Assembly (NCBI GenBank): GCA_043228905.1
Contig: JBHGNT010000002.1
Span: forward strand, 13,330,001-13,394,000
DNA from: Azolla caroliniana
Taxonomy: Eukaryota > Polypodiophyta
Direction: 5' to 3'
DNA length: 64,000 nt
The notes beneath the pieces were generated by a model that saw only the letters and a list, made by a program, of their open reading frames with translations, had not been told where the DNA came from and made no database searches. Shown piece after piece: positions 9,677 to 21,263 of the stretch; position 1 is the first letter of the stretch, and each line of letters opens with the position of its first letter. The position numbers and the translations under genes were made by a program.

Positions 9677-11358
9677 TATGTACTAATGTTTCTTTGTTTG
9701 TCTTTTCTCTTTTGATTGATGGTGATCGATCGATGTGCGGTCGGCCTTGATCTAGACAACGATCAACAAAGAACTTCAGTAACTCTTTCCGTAATTTTTT
9801 ATTCTATTCTCTCTTCTCCCATCTAATCATGTGTTTAGTTTATACGTCTTTTTTTTTTTTTTCATTAAGTCAATGATGTTGAAGTGGTCTTTAATTGATT
9901 ATCTAAAACGTTTACATATGTGCACGAGGTCAATACCTCGTTTGACATATAAATAATATGTGATGAGTGTCGTATGCGTACGAGGTTAATACCTCAATTA
10001 CATATTACGTTCACGAACATATGTTACGTTTGCGTATGAGTTTAATACCTTGATTTGTTGTTAAAGATATGTGTTTGGTCTCATATGCGTAAGAGGTCAA
10101 CACCTCAATTGCGTATTACGATGATCTCTTATTTGTGGATGTTTCGTGTGCGTAGAGGTATATACCTCGATTACATATCTCAATCACATCATTTGTGGCT
10201 ATTTAATATAACGATATGTTTAATATAGTCATATGTGGTCACGTATATATGTATTTCATCGTATATATGTGATAAGTAAACATATGTGTATATTCCTTAT
10301 TACGTGATTATATCGAAAGTTGTCCTTGTCGGGAAAAGGATGTTGGTGGCCGTCCTCACATTTTTATGAGAATGGCGTTGTCACCATCCCTTTTTCAACA
10401 ATTTTTTATTGTTGACAACCCCGTTGATGACCTCGATTTCGTTACGTAAAGAAATGCCTATAGCCATAATGATGTTGAGTACATAGGGCTTGACCCACTT
10501 CAAGTGACGTCGCTCCAATGACACACGTATCCAACATCCCTCCCTCGTTACATGGATACGATGCCACCATGAGCTCGTTCTTACGAGAGGCATTCGTAAT
10601 GACGTGACCATGTGATGGGCCACATGGGCCTACTATGAAACGAGGGCTCATTTGGCTTGACCATTAGGTTGCACTTTGGCGTATGCCATCGTAATTACGA
10701 GACTTGCGGTTAGGTAACGTACCAACATAGTTTTGGTAAATGAGGGCGAAATAAGGACCCTTGACATATATGTTCTTTTAAAAAAAAACATATATGATCA
10801 AATTCCTCGCATATCTCTTACACGCATCAAACATTAAGCATTCGAGAAGAGCAACTCACTTGGTTGGCTCAAGTGTTTAATGTATTTGTTCTCGAGGTCT
10901 CGAGTTCAAATATGACCAAGACCATACAACATCCTTGATACATATGACTATAACACATGTTTAGATTTAAGGTCTAAGTTCACCTCGGGGTCCTCGTAAT
11001 AGGACTTAAAGAGCCGAAACCACATATGTGGGCAAAGAAACATAGTTTATTGTTAACATTTTTTTCGTGTATAAACTAATCATGATGCGAACATACATGG
11101 TTGAGCCTCGGGGAGCCGCCATGAAAAAATCGATATAGAGATTAGGGAAAGACATTAAATTGTCACCCCCATGGTTTTTAAAACACCTTTGTGTTACCAT
11201 AGTAACCTGATCTTGAACCTCATCTCATACGTCTAGAGGGGTATTGACGTGAGATCATGATATCGATTAATGTTTGCCCATGATAAGTTTACATCACGAC
11301 ATGATGTAATGACAATCTCTCTGACCTTATCCTATTTCTTTTCCAGAAATAATCTTTA
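9677..11358 (+). other. long leader of chromovirus B
   Basis: About 1.7 kb between the primer site and the gag ATG has no credible ORF. It contains five spaced palindromes (9925-10170). Near 10860-10915 a segment with weak tRNA-like A/B-box resemblance ends gagttcaaatatgacc. The last part matches positions 1-443 of copy A, so the leader is a genuine part of the family. Confidence 0.75.
9925..10170 (+). repeat. five palindromic GAGGT..ACCTC elements in the leader of B
   Basis: The motif gaggtcaatacctc or a close variant occurs at about 9926, 9982, 10038, 10093 and 10155, spaced roughly 55-60 bp. Each can fold into a short stem (GAGGT/ACCTC). The third copy is degraded (gagtttaatacctt). The intervening sequence (cgta, atattacg) is also loosely repeated. 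Confidence 0.75.
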
Positions 11359-12380
11359 ATGGCTCAAATTAAGGACCCGATGTCATCCGCTCAAGCGGAA
11401 GGAACTCAAGGGAATCCTCCTGGACAAATGTCCACTGAGATGTATTTGGCACAAATAACCCAATACCTTAGTTTCACCGCTCAACAGATGACCGAACTTC
11501 GGCAATCTCAGAGTGCTCTTGAGGCACGTGTCATTAGTCTACAACGTGAGACTAATAGACCCGATGAGCGACAGGGTGAACCATCGTTTGTTGTTAAGCC
11601 ATTTACGAGAGACAAAAAGGAGAGAACCGAAGAAGCAATCTGCACGTGGCTGGGCCAATGGGAGTCTCATTTTGAGCTCTATCCCACGCTGGATAGTACG
11701 AAGATTGCATATGTCGGCCAAGAACTCGGGGGTAAGGCCGCCGCCTGGTGGCGTGGGCTCCATACTATGGGGAAATTGCCCGATACCTGGACAAATTTTG
11801 TCACGGTTTTTAAGGGCCAATTTCTGCAACCTCCCTCTCGAACCGAGGTAGCACAAGCTTTAATGAACCTCTCTAGCAGGAAATTTTCCTCGCTAGTAAA
11901 TTATGTTCACCATGCTAGAACCCAAATCCAAAAATCGGGTCTCAAAGGGGACAATTGGTTGATAGCTTGTTTTGTCAATGGCATCCCCAATTCAGACTAT
12001 CACTGGATAATGCACAATAAGGATCCAAAATCCTTCGAAGAGGCCATTGAAATAGTTCTTCGCTATCAAAGCACTTCGAAGAACGACCACAACAAACCCA
12101 ACGAAGCGCCCGGGACTAAGCAGTCGTAATTTGTTGGGAAAGGCAAGACACCCAACGAATTCATGGATTGCGATTATAAGCGACAACATCCTTTTTGCGT
12201 ATTCTGCAAAAAGAAGGGTCATACAAAAGATCAATGTCGAAAGATCCAACGGAAAGAGAACGACAGCAAATCTAAAGCTTCAGACCATAAAGGTCAGATT
12301 CCTAATGTCCTCCAGGTCTATACACATCATTTAAGTAATTGTCAATGTTCTTTCCCTCACTATGTATTGGGTTCCAATGA
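11359..12380 (+). pseudogene. gag of chromovirus B
   Basis: It begins at an ATG 1.7 kb after the 5' LTR. The N-terminal part (MAQIKDPMSS...) is followed by a capsid-like Retrotrans_gag region (WLGQWESHFELYP; GKAAAWWRGL), then a CCHC knuckle CVFCKKKGHTKDQC near 12199-12240. The frame is open for 256 codons and then hits a TAA at 12127-12129, where copy A has CAA. The remaining gag continues in the same frame. A single-codon repair would restore continuity, so the copy looks recently dead. Confidence 0.85.
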
Positions 12381-15300
12381 TTTGCTACGTGCAAACGGGT
12401 ATATCAATGGATCTCCTGTACAATTTTTATTTGATTCGGGAAGCTCACACAATTTTGTGAATGATCGTTTGGTTCAGATATGGGGAATCCAACCCACCGT
12501 AAGTGACCACACCTACAAGGTGCTCTTGGCTGATGGAAGAGTACAATACATCAACAGGGCGATTCATTCATTAGAAATTTCTATTTATACTTATATAGAG
12601 GAAGTAGACTTCCATGTAATGAATCTTTGTACCACCGATGTAATACTGGGTTATCCCTGGTTTTATAATAAAAACTCTTCTTTATTTATTGATTGGGTTC
12701 GCCATTCCATTTCTTTTGTACTGAACGATTGTACGCATTTTATTCAATGTATCTAAAAACAATCCCTCTCGATTGTTTCCTCGTGTTCATCAAAATCCGA
12801 GTTATCTTGTTCTACGTTATTTTATTGTGTACTTGATCCGAACATTCACGTTTACAATATCGATAATGTCCCGGTTCAATTAACATATTTTGAACAACAA
12901 CAACTTGATGAAATCTTAAATGATTTTCATGATGTTTTTCCAAGTGAACTACCTCATGGGTTACCTCCTAAATGTAATATAGACCATCGTATAGATATTG
13001 TACCTAGTGTTGCACCAATAAGTATACCTCCGTATCGCTTAAGTCGATCCGAAGAAGATGAGGTATCTAAGCAACTCAAGGACTATTTACGAATGGGTTA
13101 TATACGTTATAGTAAATCTCCATGGGGTGCACCAGTTCCTTTCGTTAAAAAGAAAGAGGGCACATGGCGTATGTGTATTAATTACCGACGCTTGAATAAA
13201 GTGACGATCAAGAATTCGTATCCATTGCCCCGGGCTACCGATCTAATTGACCGTCTCCAGGGAGCTCGGTATTTTACGAAACTTGATCTCCATACTGGCT
13301 ACCATCAAATACGTATAAGTGAGGATGATGTTCCTAAAATGGCATTTCGTACGCGCTATGGCCATTATGAGTTTTTTGTTATGCCTTTTGGTTTGACCGA
13401 TGCTCCGGCTACTTTTCAACAAGAAATGAATGACATTTTCCGAGAACAACTTGGAAAATTTGTCGTTATTTTCTTGGATGATATCCAGTTTATAGTTGTA
13501 CATTACAGGAACATGCTAAACATGTCCGCTTTGTTTTACAAACATTGCGTGACAAACAGTTTTATGCGAAGATCTCAAAATGTGAGTTCTTCAAGAAATC
13601 AATTACTTATCTAGGACATCTCATAACCGAACGAGTTGAAATTGATCCTTCTCGAATTGAGAAAAATCAAGCTTTGGCCCACCCTTCGGAATATTCGAGA
13701 AGTTCGATCATTCCTTGGTTTTGTTGGGTTTTTGCGAAAGTCTCTTTTCAATTACTGCTAATTGACGATGCCATTTACTGATCTTTTAAAAGGTCAAACG
13801 CGTAAGTCTACAAAACCTATTGTGTGGAATGCTACACTAGACCTCGCCTTTAAGGAACTCAAGGACCTGGTTTGCAAGGCTCCTTCACTTCTTTTACCTG
13901 ATCCTTCAAAACCTTTTGAGGTTGAAACCGATGCAAGCGATTATGCTATAGGTGTTGTCTTGTATCAAGATGGTAAACGAATAGCATTCGAGAGTAAGAA
14001 ACTTGATTTTGCGCAATGTCGGTATACCGTTCAAGAAAAGGAATTATTTGCAGTTATACATGCACTCAAAACATGGCGCCATTATCTTTCTGGAAATCGT
14101 TTTGTGGTAACTACGGACCACGAGTCCTTGAAATATTTTTTTGACCAACAAGACCTGAAAGGTCGTAAGGCACGATGGACTGATCTCATCCAGGACTTTG
14201 GATTTTCCATACGATATCGTAAAGGTTACATGAACACTGTCGCTGATGCACTAAGTCGCATCCGTGAAGTTAACATGCGTAGCTTCACTGAAATAACATC
14301 AGATCTTTATGATCACCTTCGAGGAAAGTATCCCGATGACAGTTATTTTGCAAAATATTGGGCAAGAGTTGAGTCTGGAATAGACACCACCACATCCTCG
14401 AAGGAATACTTCCACATTGCTAACGGTTTGCTCTACCGTAATGGGAAGGTTTGTGTTCCAGATTTACCCGAGGTCAAAAAGAGGATTCTTTTTAAATGCC
14501 ATGATGCAGCCTCGATAGGGCACCCTCGAATACATCGTACACTCGTTCTCATCTCCACTCAATTTTATTGGCCTAAGATGCGTCCTAACATACATAACTA
14601 TGTGACTAAATGTCACCAGTGTCAGGTTAACAAAGTCGAGCGACTTAAAGCCACAAGACTTTTACATCCCTTGGAAATTCCCAATAATAAGTGGGGAACT
14701 ATATCCATGGATTTTATTGTTAGCCTTCCTCGCACCCAAAAAGGTCATCATGCCATTTGGGTTGTCGTTGATCGACTAACTAAAATGGACAGATTTATTG
14801 CTACTAAAACCACGGTAACAGCTTCTGAATTGGCTTACCATTTTGTTGACAAATTATTTCGTTTTTATGGGTTTCCGATGGATATCGTGAGTGATTGAGA
14901 TCCAAAGTTTACTAGTGACTTCTGGACGCAAGTCTTTAAGAAGTTAGAAACTACGTTGAGCATGAGCTCCACGGATCATCCTCAATCCGATGGACAGACA
15001 GAACGAGTAAATCAAATTATTGAGGACATGCTTCGAGCATACGTTGGTACAAAACCAACAAAATGGGAACGTTATCTCCCAATTTTAGAGTTTGCTTATA
15101 ACAGCTCCAAGCATACGTCGACGGGATATAGTCCTTTTATGTTGATGTATGGTTTTCAGCCACGAGCCCCGATTGATGTTAATATACATCATGATGAGTT
15201 GCGAAGTACACAAAACTTTCTTCGGGATATGCAAGATATGTTGCATATTGCACGAGATAATATAAAAACAACTCAAGATAGAGCGCGTTTTTATGCCGAC

Positions 15301-15825
15301 CATCATAGGCCACCTCGTGTATTCAACCCTGGACAGAAGGTATTTTTACGTGTACCTCACAATTCTAAGACATTGTCTACGGGTAAGTGCGCTAAGTTAG
15401 CCCCACGGTTTTGTGGACCTTTTACAGTCCTCAAACGCATTAGGTCATCGGCCTATAATCTCGCTCTTCCCGATGGTGTCGGAATTCATCTAGTCTTTTA
15501 GGTGAGTCGTCTAAAAGAACTTCTAGGTTCTGGCGTCAATACAGTTAACACTGAAACTCTGGTTACTTCTGAAGAATTATCTTCTAAACCACATGTACCA
15601 GAAAGAATTCTCGATGTTAAAACAAAAATATTACGTACTAAAGAAATCCGAGAATGTAAAATAAAATGGATGGATAAATCAATCATAGATGCCACATGGG
15701 AACGCGAAAATAATCTTAGAACTAACTTCCCTAACTTTCCATTGCAAGAGTGCAATGTTTTGAAGAGGGGGGGAGTATGTTACGGGCATGACCATATAAT
15801 ATCCCGTGGTAAGAATTTACCGTAG
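12381..15825 (+). pseudogene. pol of chromovirus B: protease, RT, RNase H, integrase, chromodomain
   Basis: Domains in order: retropepsin (FDSGSS near 12433); RT ([18 protein letters not shown] near 13150 and FLDD near 13474); RNase H (VETDASDYAIGVV near 13922, then TTDHES); integrase with H-H-C-C (KCHQCQ near 14610), core Asp in SMDFIV (14708) and a second Asp near 14895; and a chromodomain-like segment with KIKWMDKS...ATWERE near 15600-15710. Defects: TAA after about 12755, a one-base loss after FLDDI (shared with copy A), further shifts near 13665, TGA at 14896-14898 where CGA is expected, and TAG near 15499. The last frame runs 48 bp into the 3' LTR. Confidence 0.85.
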
Positions 15826-16222
15826 TATTCTATACACGTGGATAAGTGTGAGGGTTAAACGAGAGTGTAAAGAAGGGGAGGATTACTTTTAATCCTCGGG
15901 ATTGAGACAACCCATTAGGTCAAGTGTGAACTTTCCTGGGGGCCTTGGGTATCGCTATAAATAAGAAGCCTAGCTACCCTCATTTCATCATCTTTTGACT
16001 ACATCGAGACTCTGCTCTTGTGGTGGGTCAACTCTTGTAGCGAGCGCGCCAGCACCAGGTACGACTCGACGCCATGGCGGTGGTATGGGACGCCGATCGA
16101 GGCTCGAGTCCGTCTCGATCCCTTCGCTCGGGTGGATTGGCACCCTTCTTTCTCTTTCTCCTTTCTATCTATCATTAGTTTATCCTTATCTTAAGCTTAC
16201 TTTAGTACCTAGATCTCTAATA
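15778..16222 (+). repeat. 3' LTR of chromovirus B (445 bp)
   Basis: Same ends as 9218-9662, preceded by a purine tract. It is followed by the duplicated target cttag and by copia C RNase H sequence. Confidence 0.92.
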
Positions 16223-16227
16223 CTTAG

Positions 16228-19154
16228 TGTCACTGACGTGCCGCAGTACGCATTGCGCACACTGAAGGTGCTCCTCGGTAGGTCGCGCCATGAACTCACT
16301 GATCACCTCGACCGGATAACTGAGATCAGGTCGGGTGATGGTCAACCATATGAGGTTGCGGACTATCTGTCGGAAACTCGTCGGGTCGCATACCTTGCCG
16401 GAATCGGGGCAAAACTTGACGGTTCTATCTAGAGGAGTCGAGACGGACTTACAGTCTGCCATCCCGAATTTGAAGAGCATATTCAGCGCGTAATGACGTT
16501 GGCTGATAAGTATGGCTTCGGGGGTGCGGATATCTTTGATCCCGAGGAAGTAATGAAGGTCCCCCACATCCTTCATGTCAAATGATATCGCAAGCTGGAG
16601 CTTCACGTGGTTGATTTCACTTAAGTCGGTGCCGATGATGACCAAGTCATCAACATAAAGTAGAATACTAACCGGCCCGATTCAACCTTTCCGGATGAAC
16701 AGTGAGGAGTTTGATTTCGATGTCGCAAAGCCCATCCGACGCAATTGCTGCGTGATCTTCGTGTTCTAGGCACGCGAGGCTTGCTTCAGTCCGTAAAGGA
16801 ACTTCTTCAATCGGCACACTGCCGAAGTGTTCATTCCGGAGTGAAATCCGGGGGGTTGTACCATGTACACCTGTTCCTCAAGCTCACCTTGCAGGAACGC
16901 ATTCTTTACATCCATCTGATGTAAGTGCCACCCCTTTGCCACAGCTACCGCGAGCAAAACACGGACGGTCGTCATCTTCGCGACCGGCGCAAACGTCTCG
17001 TCGTAGTCAATGTCGTGTTTCTGCACGTAGCCTTTTGCCACTAACCGGGCCTTGTATCGGTTAACCGAGACGTCGGTGTTGTACTTCACCTTGTACACCC
17101 ACCGACATCCGATCAGCTTCACACCCTTTGGTGCGTCAACCAAGTTCCAGGTCTCGTTTTCCACCAATGCGTGCAACTCTTCCTCCATCATGACACGCCA
17201 GTTCGCGTCCTCAGCCGCTTCTGTGTAGCTCTCCGGCTCACGCACTTCCGCTACACGGGTCATGTATGCATAATGATGGGCCATGTACTCATCGTATCCG
17301 AACCGCACAACTGGATTCTTCTGGCGGGTAGATCGGCGTAATCGGTCTTTGGCCGATGTCGGGGTCTTCTCGCTGATGCGGACATCGCTCTTGAAGACCC
17401 GTCGCCGCTTCCCTTGGAGTCAGACTTGCTCCTATCCGTGCCGGAATCCGACACCTTCTTCTTCCCTTTCTCTTTGCACGTAAGCCATCTCCTCGGCTTC
17501 CTGCGCAGGGAATGCACGACCGAGTCTCCACTACTCGCTGGCTCTTCATCGGACTGGTCGAACCGACTCAGTCGTCCATTCGGTCGACTTAACCAAAACA
17601 AAATCGGCCTCTCTTCGAGGGTCCCAATTTCAGGCTCAGCCGGAGGCATCTCAGTCTCGCTGACCTCATCGTAAGAACCCAGATTGGAGGTGAGGTCTAG
17701 AGTCGGAGGCAAGTACCAGGACGCGGACTCATCAAACACAACGTCGCGGCTCACGCGCGCTTGTTTGGTACGCGGGTTATAGCACTTATAACCCTTCTGC
17801 TCGTCTGAATAGCCGACCAAGATACACTTCTCGGCTTTCGCGTCTGACTTCCTCCTTTTCTCCTTTGGCACATGCACATGCGCAATGCTACCGAAAACTC
17901 ATAAGTGTCGCAAGTTCGAATTCGTTCTGAAATATAGCTCGTGCGCCGACACTTTATCTCCGATCCTATTTTGGATGTATACTGCGGTCCTTACCGCCTC
18001 GGCCCAATAGAACTTGGGCAAGCTCTTCTCTTCTAGCATTGCCTGTGCCGCTTCCACAACCGACCGATTTTTCCTCTCGACCACGCCGTTTTGCTCCGGC
18101 GTGTATCTACAACTGAATTCGCACTGAATTCCCATTTGTTGTTGATAACCATTGAATTGACCGGAAAAGTATTCTTTTCCGTCATCTGATCACAAGCACT
18201 TGATCTTTCTTCCTGTTTCTGTTTCCATGAACCCTTTGAGGTCCCGGAAACAATCGAAGACTTCGCTCTTCCTCTCGATGAGGTAGATCCATGTGTGCCG
18301 CGTGTAGTCGTCGATGAAGGACACGAAATATCGGCTCCTGCCAAGACTAACATTTTGTGCCGGCCCCCACACATCGGAGTGTATCACGTCGAGCTTGTTC
18401 CGGCTCCGGTTACGCTCGTTGGGGAAGGGAAGTCGGTGTTGCTTCCCAAGCTGGCAGGCTTCACAAATTTGTGCCTTCCGGCCACTAAATTTTGGCAATC
18501 CAAACACCACTTGGTTCGATTGCAGGTCTTGAAGACGTTGGTGGTTGACGTGGCCTATCCTCTTGTGCCATAAATCGATGTCTGACTCGACTTTTTGTCC
18601 CTTCGCAAACATTGTGGTGCCACCGTCAGTAGAGTCGAGGATGAACATCCTCCCATCTCTGCCCCCTTGCGCAATAATACGGCCTCCTTCCTCAATGAAG
18701 CACTCGAGATGCGTAAACCAAACCTGCATCCCCTGGTCGACGATCTGCCCGACCGACACCAGGTTCTTTGTGATTGTCGGGACGTGTAACACGTTCATGA
18801 GTTTCCCGTTCTGCTCGACATGGCTCAAGGGAACTTCACCGACATTCGCAATCGGATGCGGAGTGTCGTCTCTAGTTGCGACTACTCCTGGTTGCGTCGG
18901 TTTCTCAAGATATGAGAACCACTCCTTGTGGCACGTTATGTGGTTTGACGCACCGGAGTCGACATACCACACCTCGTCCGATTTCGGGGCGGACTGCTTC
19001 ATTGAGTTTGTTTCGTGTCTCGTCACGAAGATTGACCCTTTTCCAGCTTCTCCGGATCCTTCGGCGTAGTGCGAGCGTTGTCGGTTTCCTTTGTCGGTAT
19101 GTCTAGAACCCGATCCGGAACCGGTCCTCTCCGACTCGACGCGCTTTTTCCAGC
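16228..19154 (-). pseudogene. pol of copia C: protease, integrase, RT
   Basis: Reading the minus strand: protease VDSGASNHIT near 18950; GAG-pre-integrase HKRIGHVNHQRL; integrase core (VIHSDVWGP, then VVERKNRSVVEAAQ near 18075); copia RT N-part ([12 protein letters not shown]...[10 protein letters not shown] near 17140), [19 protein letters not shown] near 16880; RT C-part with SYPVEVISEFMARP. Stops such as TGA after KCL (about 18190) and in place of the Arg before VFG (about 17895) fit CGA-to-TGA changes. Small shifts occur near 17280 and 16700. The catalytic YVDD region lies near 16650 next to a break. Confidence 0.85.
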
Positions 19155-19968
19155 ACTCGCTCTCCCTGTGGCCTTTCTTGCCACAGTACCAGCATTCTAC
19201 GGTGGATTTCCCTTGCCGGTTCTCGTCGCCCCGACTCCCCCTGTTTCCAGAGGGTCCGGAGTTGCTGTTGGCATCACTTCGGTGCCTTCTTCCTTGATCC
19301 CGTCGGCCGCCTCCATTGCGTACCGACTCACCTCATCCGCCAAGACCACGGGGCCTCTCTCCCTCCGTGTACAACATCTTGCTGTCGGCATGCGTGCTTG
19401 TCGATGCAACCGCGTGGTTCTCCTCTATAAGGAGCATCGACTGTAAGTCGAAAAACGAGGGCGTATTCTCCCAGGTACACACAACAGTACGGAACGCCCC
19501 GAACTTCGACGCCAAACCCCCGAGATAAACCTAGACCATCTCGCTTTCCTCGATGGAAGCTAAGGAGTCGCATATGTCCTTGATCTTCGAGGTATAGTCA
19601 ACCACCGACAAATCACGTTGTCGTAGGTTGCTCAACTCCTGTCGGAGCTGAAGCTTCCTGGTTGTGGTGCTCGCGGCGAAAATCTTCTTCAAATTTTCCC
19701 ACGCACCCTTCGGCGTTTTTGCATCCCGAACGTAGCTTAACAGTTGTTCACCCACACAAGACGCGAAACAGTACAACACTTTGCTCGCCGATTGTTTCCA
19801 CGTCGGGAAGTCTTTCTGTGTCGAATCGGGTGCTGTGTCATTTGCACCATCGACATAGCTCTAGTAACAGTGTCCGAGCAGGTACTGGTGCATCTTGTAA
19901 GACCAAGATGCATAGTTGTTTCTATCAAGCTTCTCCGTCGGAAGCGAGCTAGCCATTCCTCTATCCAT
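19155..19968 (-). pseudogene. gag of copia C
   Basis: The start is ATG at 19968 (MDRGMASSLPTEKLD...), about 70 nt inside the primer site. A UBN2/copia-type gag region (GAWENLKKIFA, LRQRDLSVVDYTSKI) is open between 19779 and 19531. A CCHC knuckle (CWYCGKKGHRESEC) lies at about 19196-19155. A TAG near 19865 sits where a Trp codon is expected. Further breaks occur near 19510. Confidence 0.8.
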
Positions 19969-20038
19969 CGGTTTTCTTGTTCTTCTTCATTGGTTTTTCC
20001 TTCAAGCAAAGTCGGCTACAGAGGTTCTCAACCCTCGC

Positions 20039-20050
20039 GCTCTGATACCA
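20039..20050 (-). other. primer-binding site of copia C
   Basis: The plus sequence gctctgatacca is the exact reverse complement of TGGTATCAGAGC, the initiator-Met tRNA site, and directly abuts the 5' LTR. Confidence 0.9.
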
Positions 20051-20502
20051 TGAAAAGAATTGCATGCGGAAGTAATACAGAAAACTGAACAACAGAAAAC
20101 GTAGGTTTAATGGAAAGCTTAGATTTGCACAGTACGCACGGGAGAGATAGAGAGAGAGTAAACACAGAACTTAATTCAAAAAATATAATACTCAATTTGT
20201 ACATAGGATGTGCTCAGTGAGCACTTTTATACAAGCCTTGACAATCGGGTTGACACAAGTACTGATAGTACTTGACTGCTCATAAATGAGCCTCGACTCT
20301 TACTCCCAAAACTATTCCTTACGAGGAATATCTTTCTAACAACCTTTCGGTTTACGCACCGATACGGCCTTCCTACGCACCGGTTTGCGTAACGGTTTAC
20401 GCATCCTTTTACGCACCAATCCAGCCTAACCGATCAGTCCCAACTGATCCGGTCCTCGGCTTGCTCAATTGATCCGACCGATGTTGAGCTTGTCTCTCAA
20501 CA
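20051..20502 (-). repeat. 5' LTR of copia C (452 bp)
   Basis: On plus it runs from TGAAAAGAATTGC to ctctcaaca, with TG..CA ends. It matches 7790-8174 from position 20118 onward and is similar to the LTR of copia M. Confidence 0.88.
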
Positions 20503-20503
20503 G

Positions 20504-21263
20504 GAACAAAGACCGGTTCGACTGAACACACCGGCTGTGGCCAAAAAATATTGAGGAAGGCGACTTGGTGTTGGTTGGTGTACGACAGCAGGCTCGACAA
20601 CCAACACAAGGCAATGCGCAAATTCACGAGGAGGTGGTTCGAGTCCTACGCCCTAACGAGCACGAATGACAATGGGACGTATCATCTTGCGGAGCTCAAC
20701 GGGACGCGATTAACAGTGTCGGTAGCCCGGAAGCGGATCAAGACGTTCAAGACATGGCATGAGGACGAGCCGAACCTGGGAAGCGTGACCAACGACGACG
20801 ACCGGTTCGGACCAGACGAGGATTCGATAAGTGACGGATGATTACGGGCCGGTCTTCTTCGGCGACCTATAAAAGGGAGGGGAGAAGAAGGAGAAGGGAT
20901 CGCGTTTTGGCGAGGACGAGGTGTTGTCGGACTGGGCATCGAGCTCTCTCCTCCTCTATCGTTGCTCTCCACTCTATTTCTAGGTCGGTTGCCTCTGCTG
21001 CGTGTAAGCCTGCGTGCTTCTAGCTGAGGCTCCATCGTGCGTTCTCTGTGTCGGGTCTGTTGCCGACTTGCCGGTTGTAATCTTGCATACATGGTAACCT
21101 TACTAGTTATTGAATTCAAACTTCTGTTTCCTCTCTCTCGTGTTATCGTGAGTTCCCTCTACCTTGTCCAGTGAGTGTGTATCAGGTTCGAAGACTATTC
21201 GCATTCAGGTCTTATTCGGCTAGCAACACTGTCGGCAACGAGCAGGCCTAGTTAGCGATACGC
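20504..21263 (+). mobile_element. Ty3 fragment I: integrase tail plus probable LTR
   Basis: It starts abruptly at the edge of copia C with the last part of a Ty3 integrase (20540-20841; NIEEGD, RRWFESYALTST, ARKRIKTFK). This is the same family type as G and H and is frameshifted near 20575. It is followed by about 420 bp with a strong TATA-like cctataaaaggga (20868-20880), probably the 3' LTR. H begins at 21264. Confidence 0.65.
20540..20841 (+). pseudogene. integrase C-terminus of fragment I
   Basis: The C-terminal GPY/F-like module (RKFTRRWFESYAL, then HLAELNGTRLTVSVARKR) ends in an acidic tail and a stop at 20841. The core GPY is replaced by ESY. A frameshift separates it from the preceding VLV stretch. 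It is too short to act. Confidence 0.75.

Larger units (their letters stand above)
9218..16222 (+). mobile_element. complete chromovirus B (Ty3/gypsy) inserted in copia C
   Basis: Two 445-bp LTRs (9218-9662 and 15778-16222) differ at about 8 positions by eye. A 5-bp duplication cttag flanks them at 9213-9217 and 16223-16227. The internal part has an iMet-type primer site, a 1.7-kb leader, gag, pol with a chromodomain, and a purine tract gaagaggggggg at 15760-15771. LTR divergence of about 2% makes it fairly recent. The coding part nevertheless carries stops and frameshifts, one of them shared with copy A. Confidence 0.92.
7790..20502 (-). mobile_element. copia element C, interrupted by chromovirus B
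   Basis: A minus-strand Ty1/copia element: 5' LTR 20051-20502, primer site 20039-20050, gag from 19968, pol down to 16228, then resuming at 9217 after B, then a 3' purine tract and a 3' LTR (7790-8174) lacking its outer roughly 67 bp. The RT/RNase H reading frame resumes correctly across the B insertion, with cttag duplicated on each side. Many in-frame stops make it defective. Element M (55936-58272) is from the same LTR family. Confidence 0.85.
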
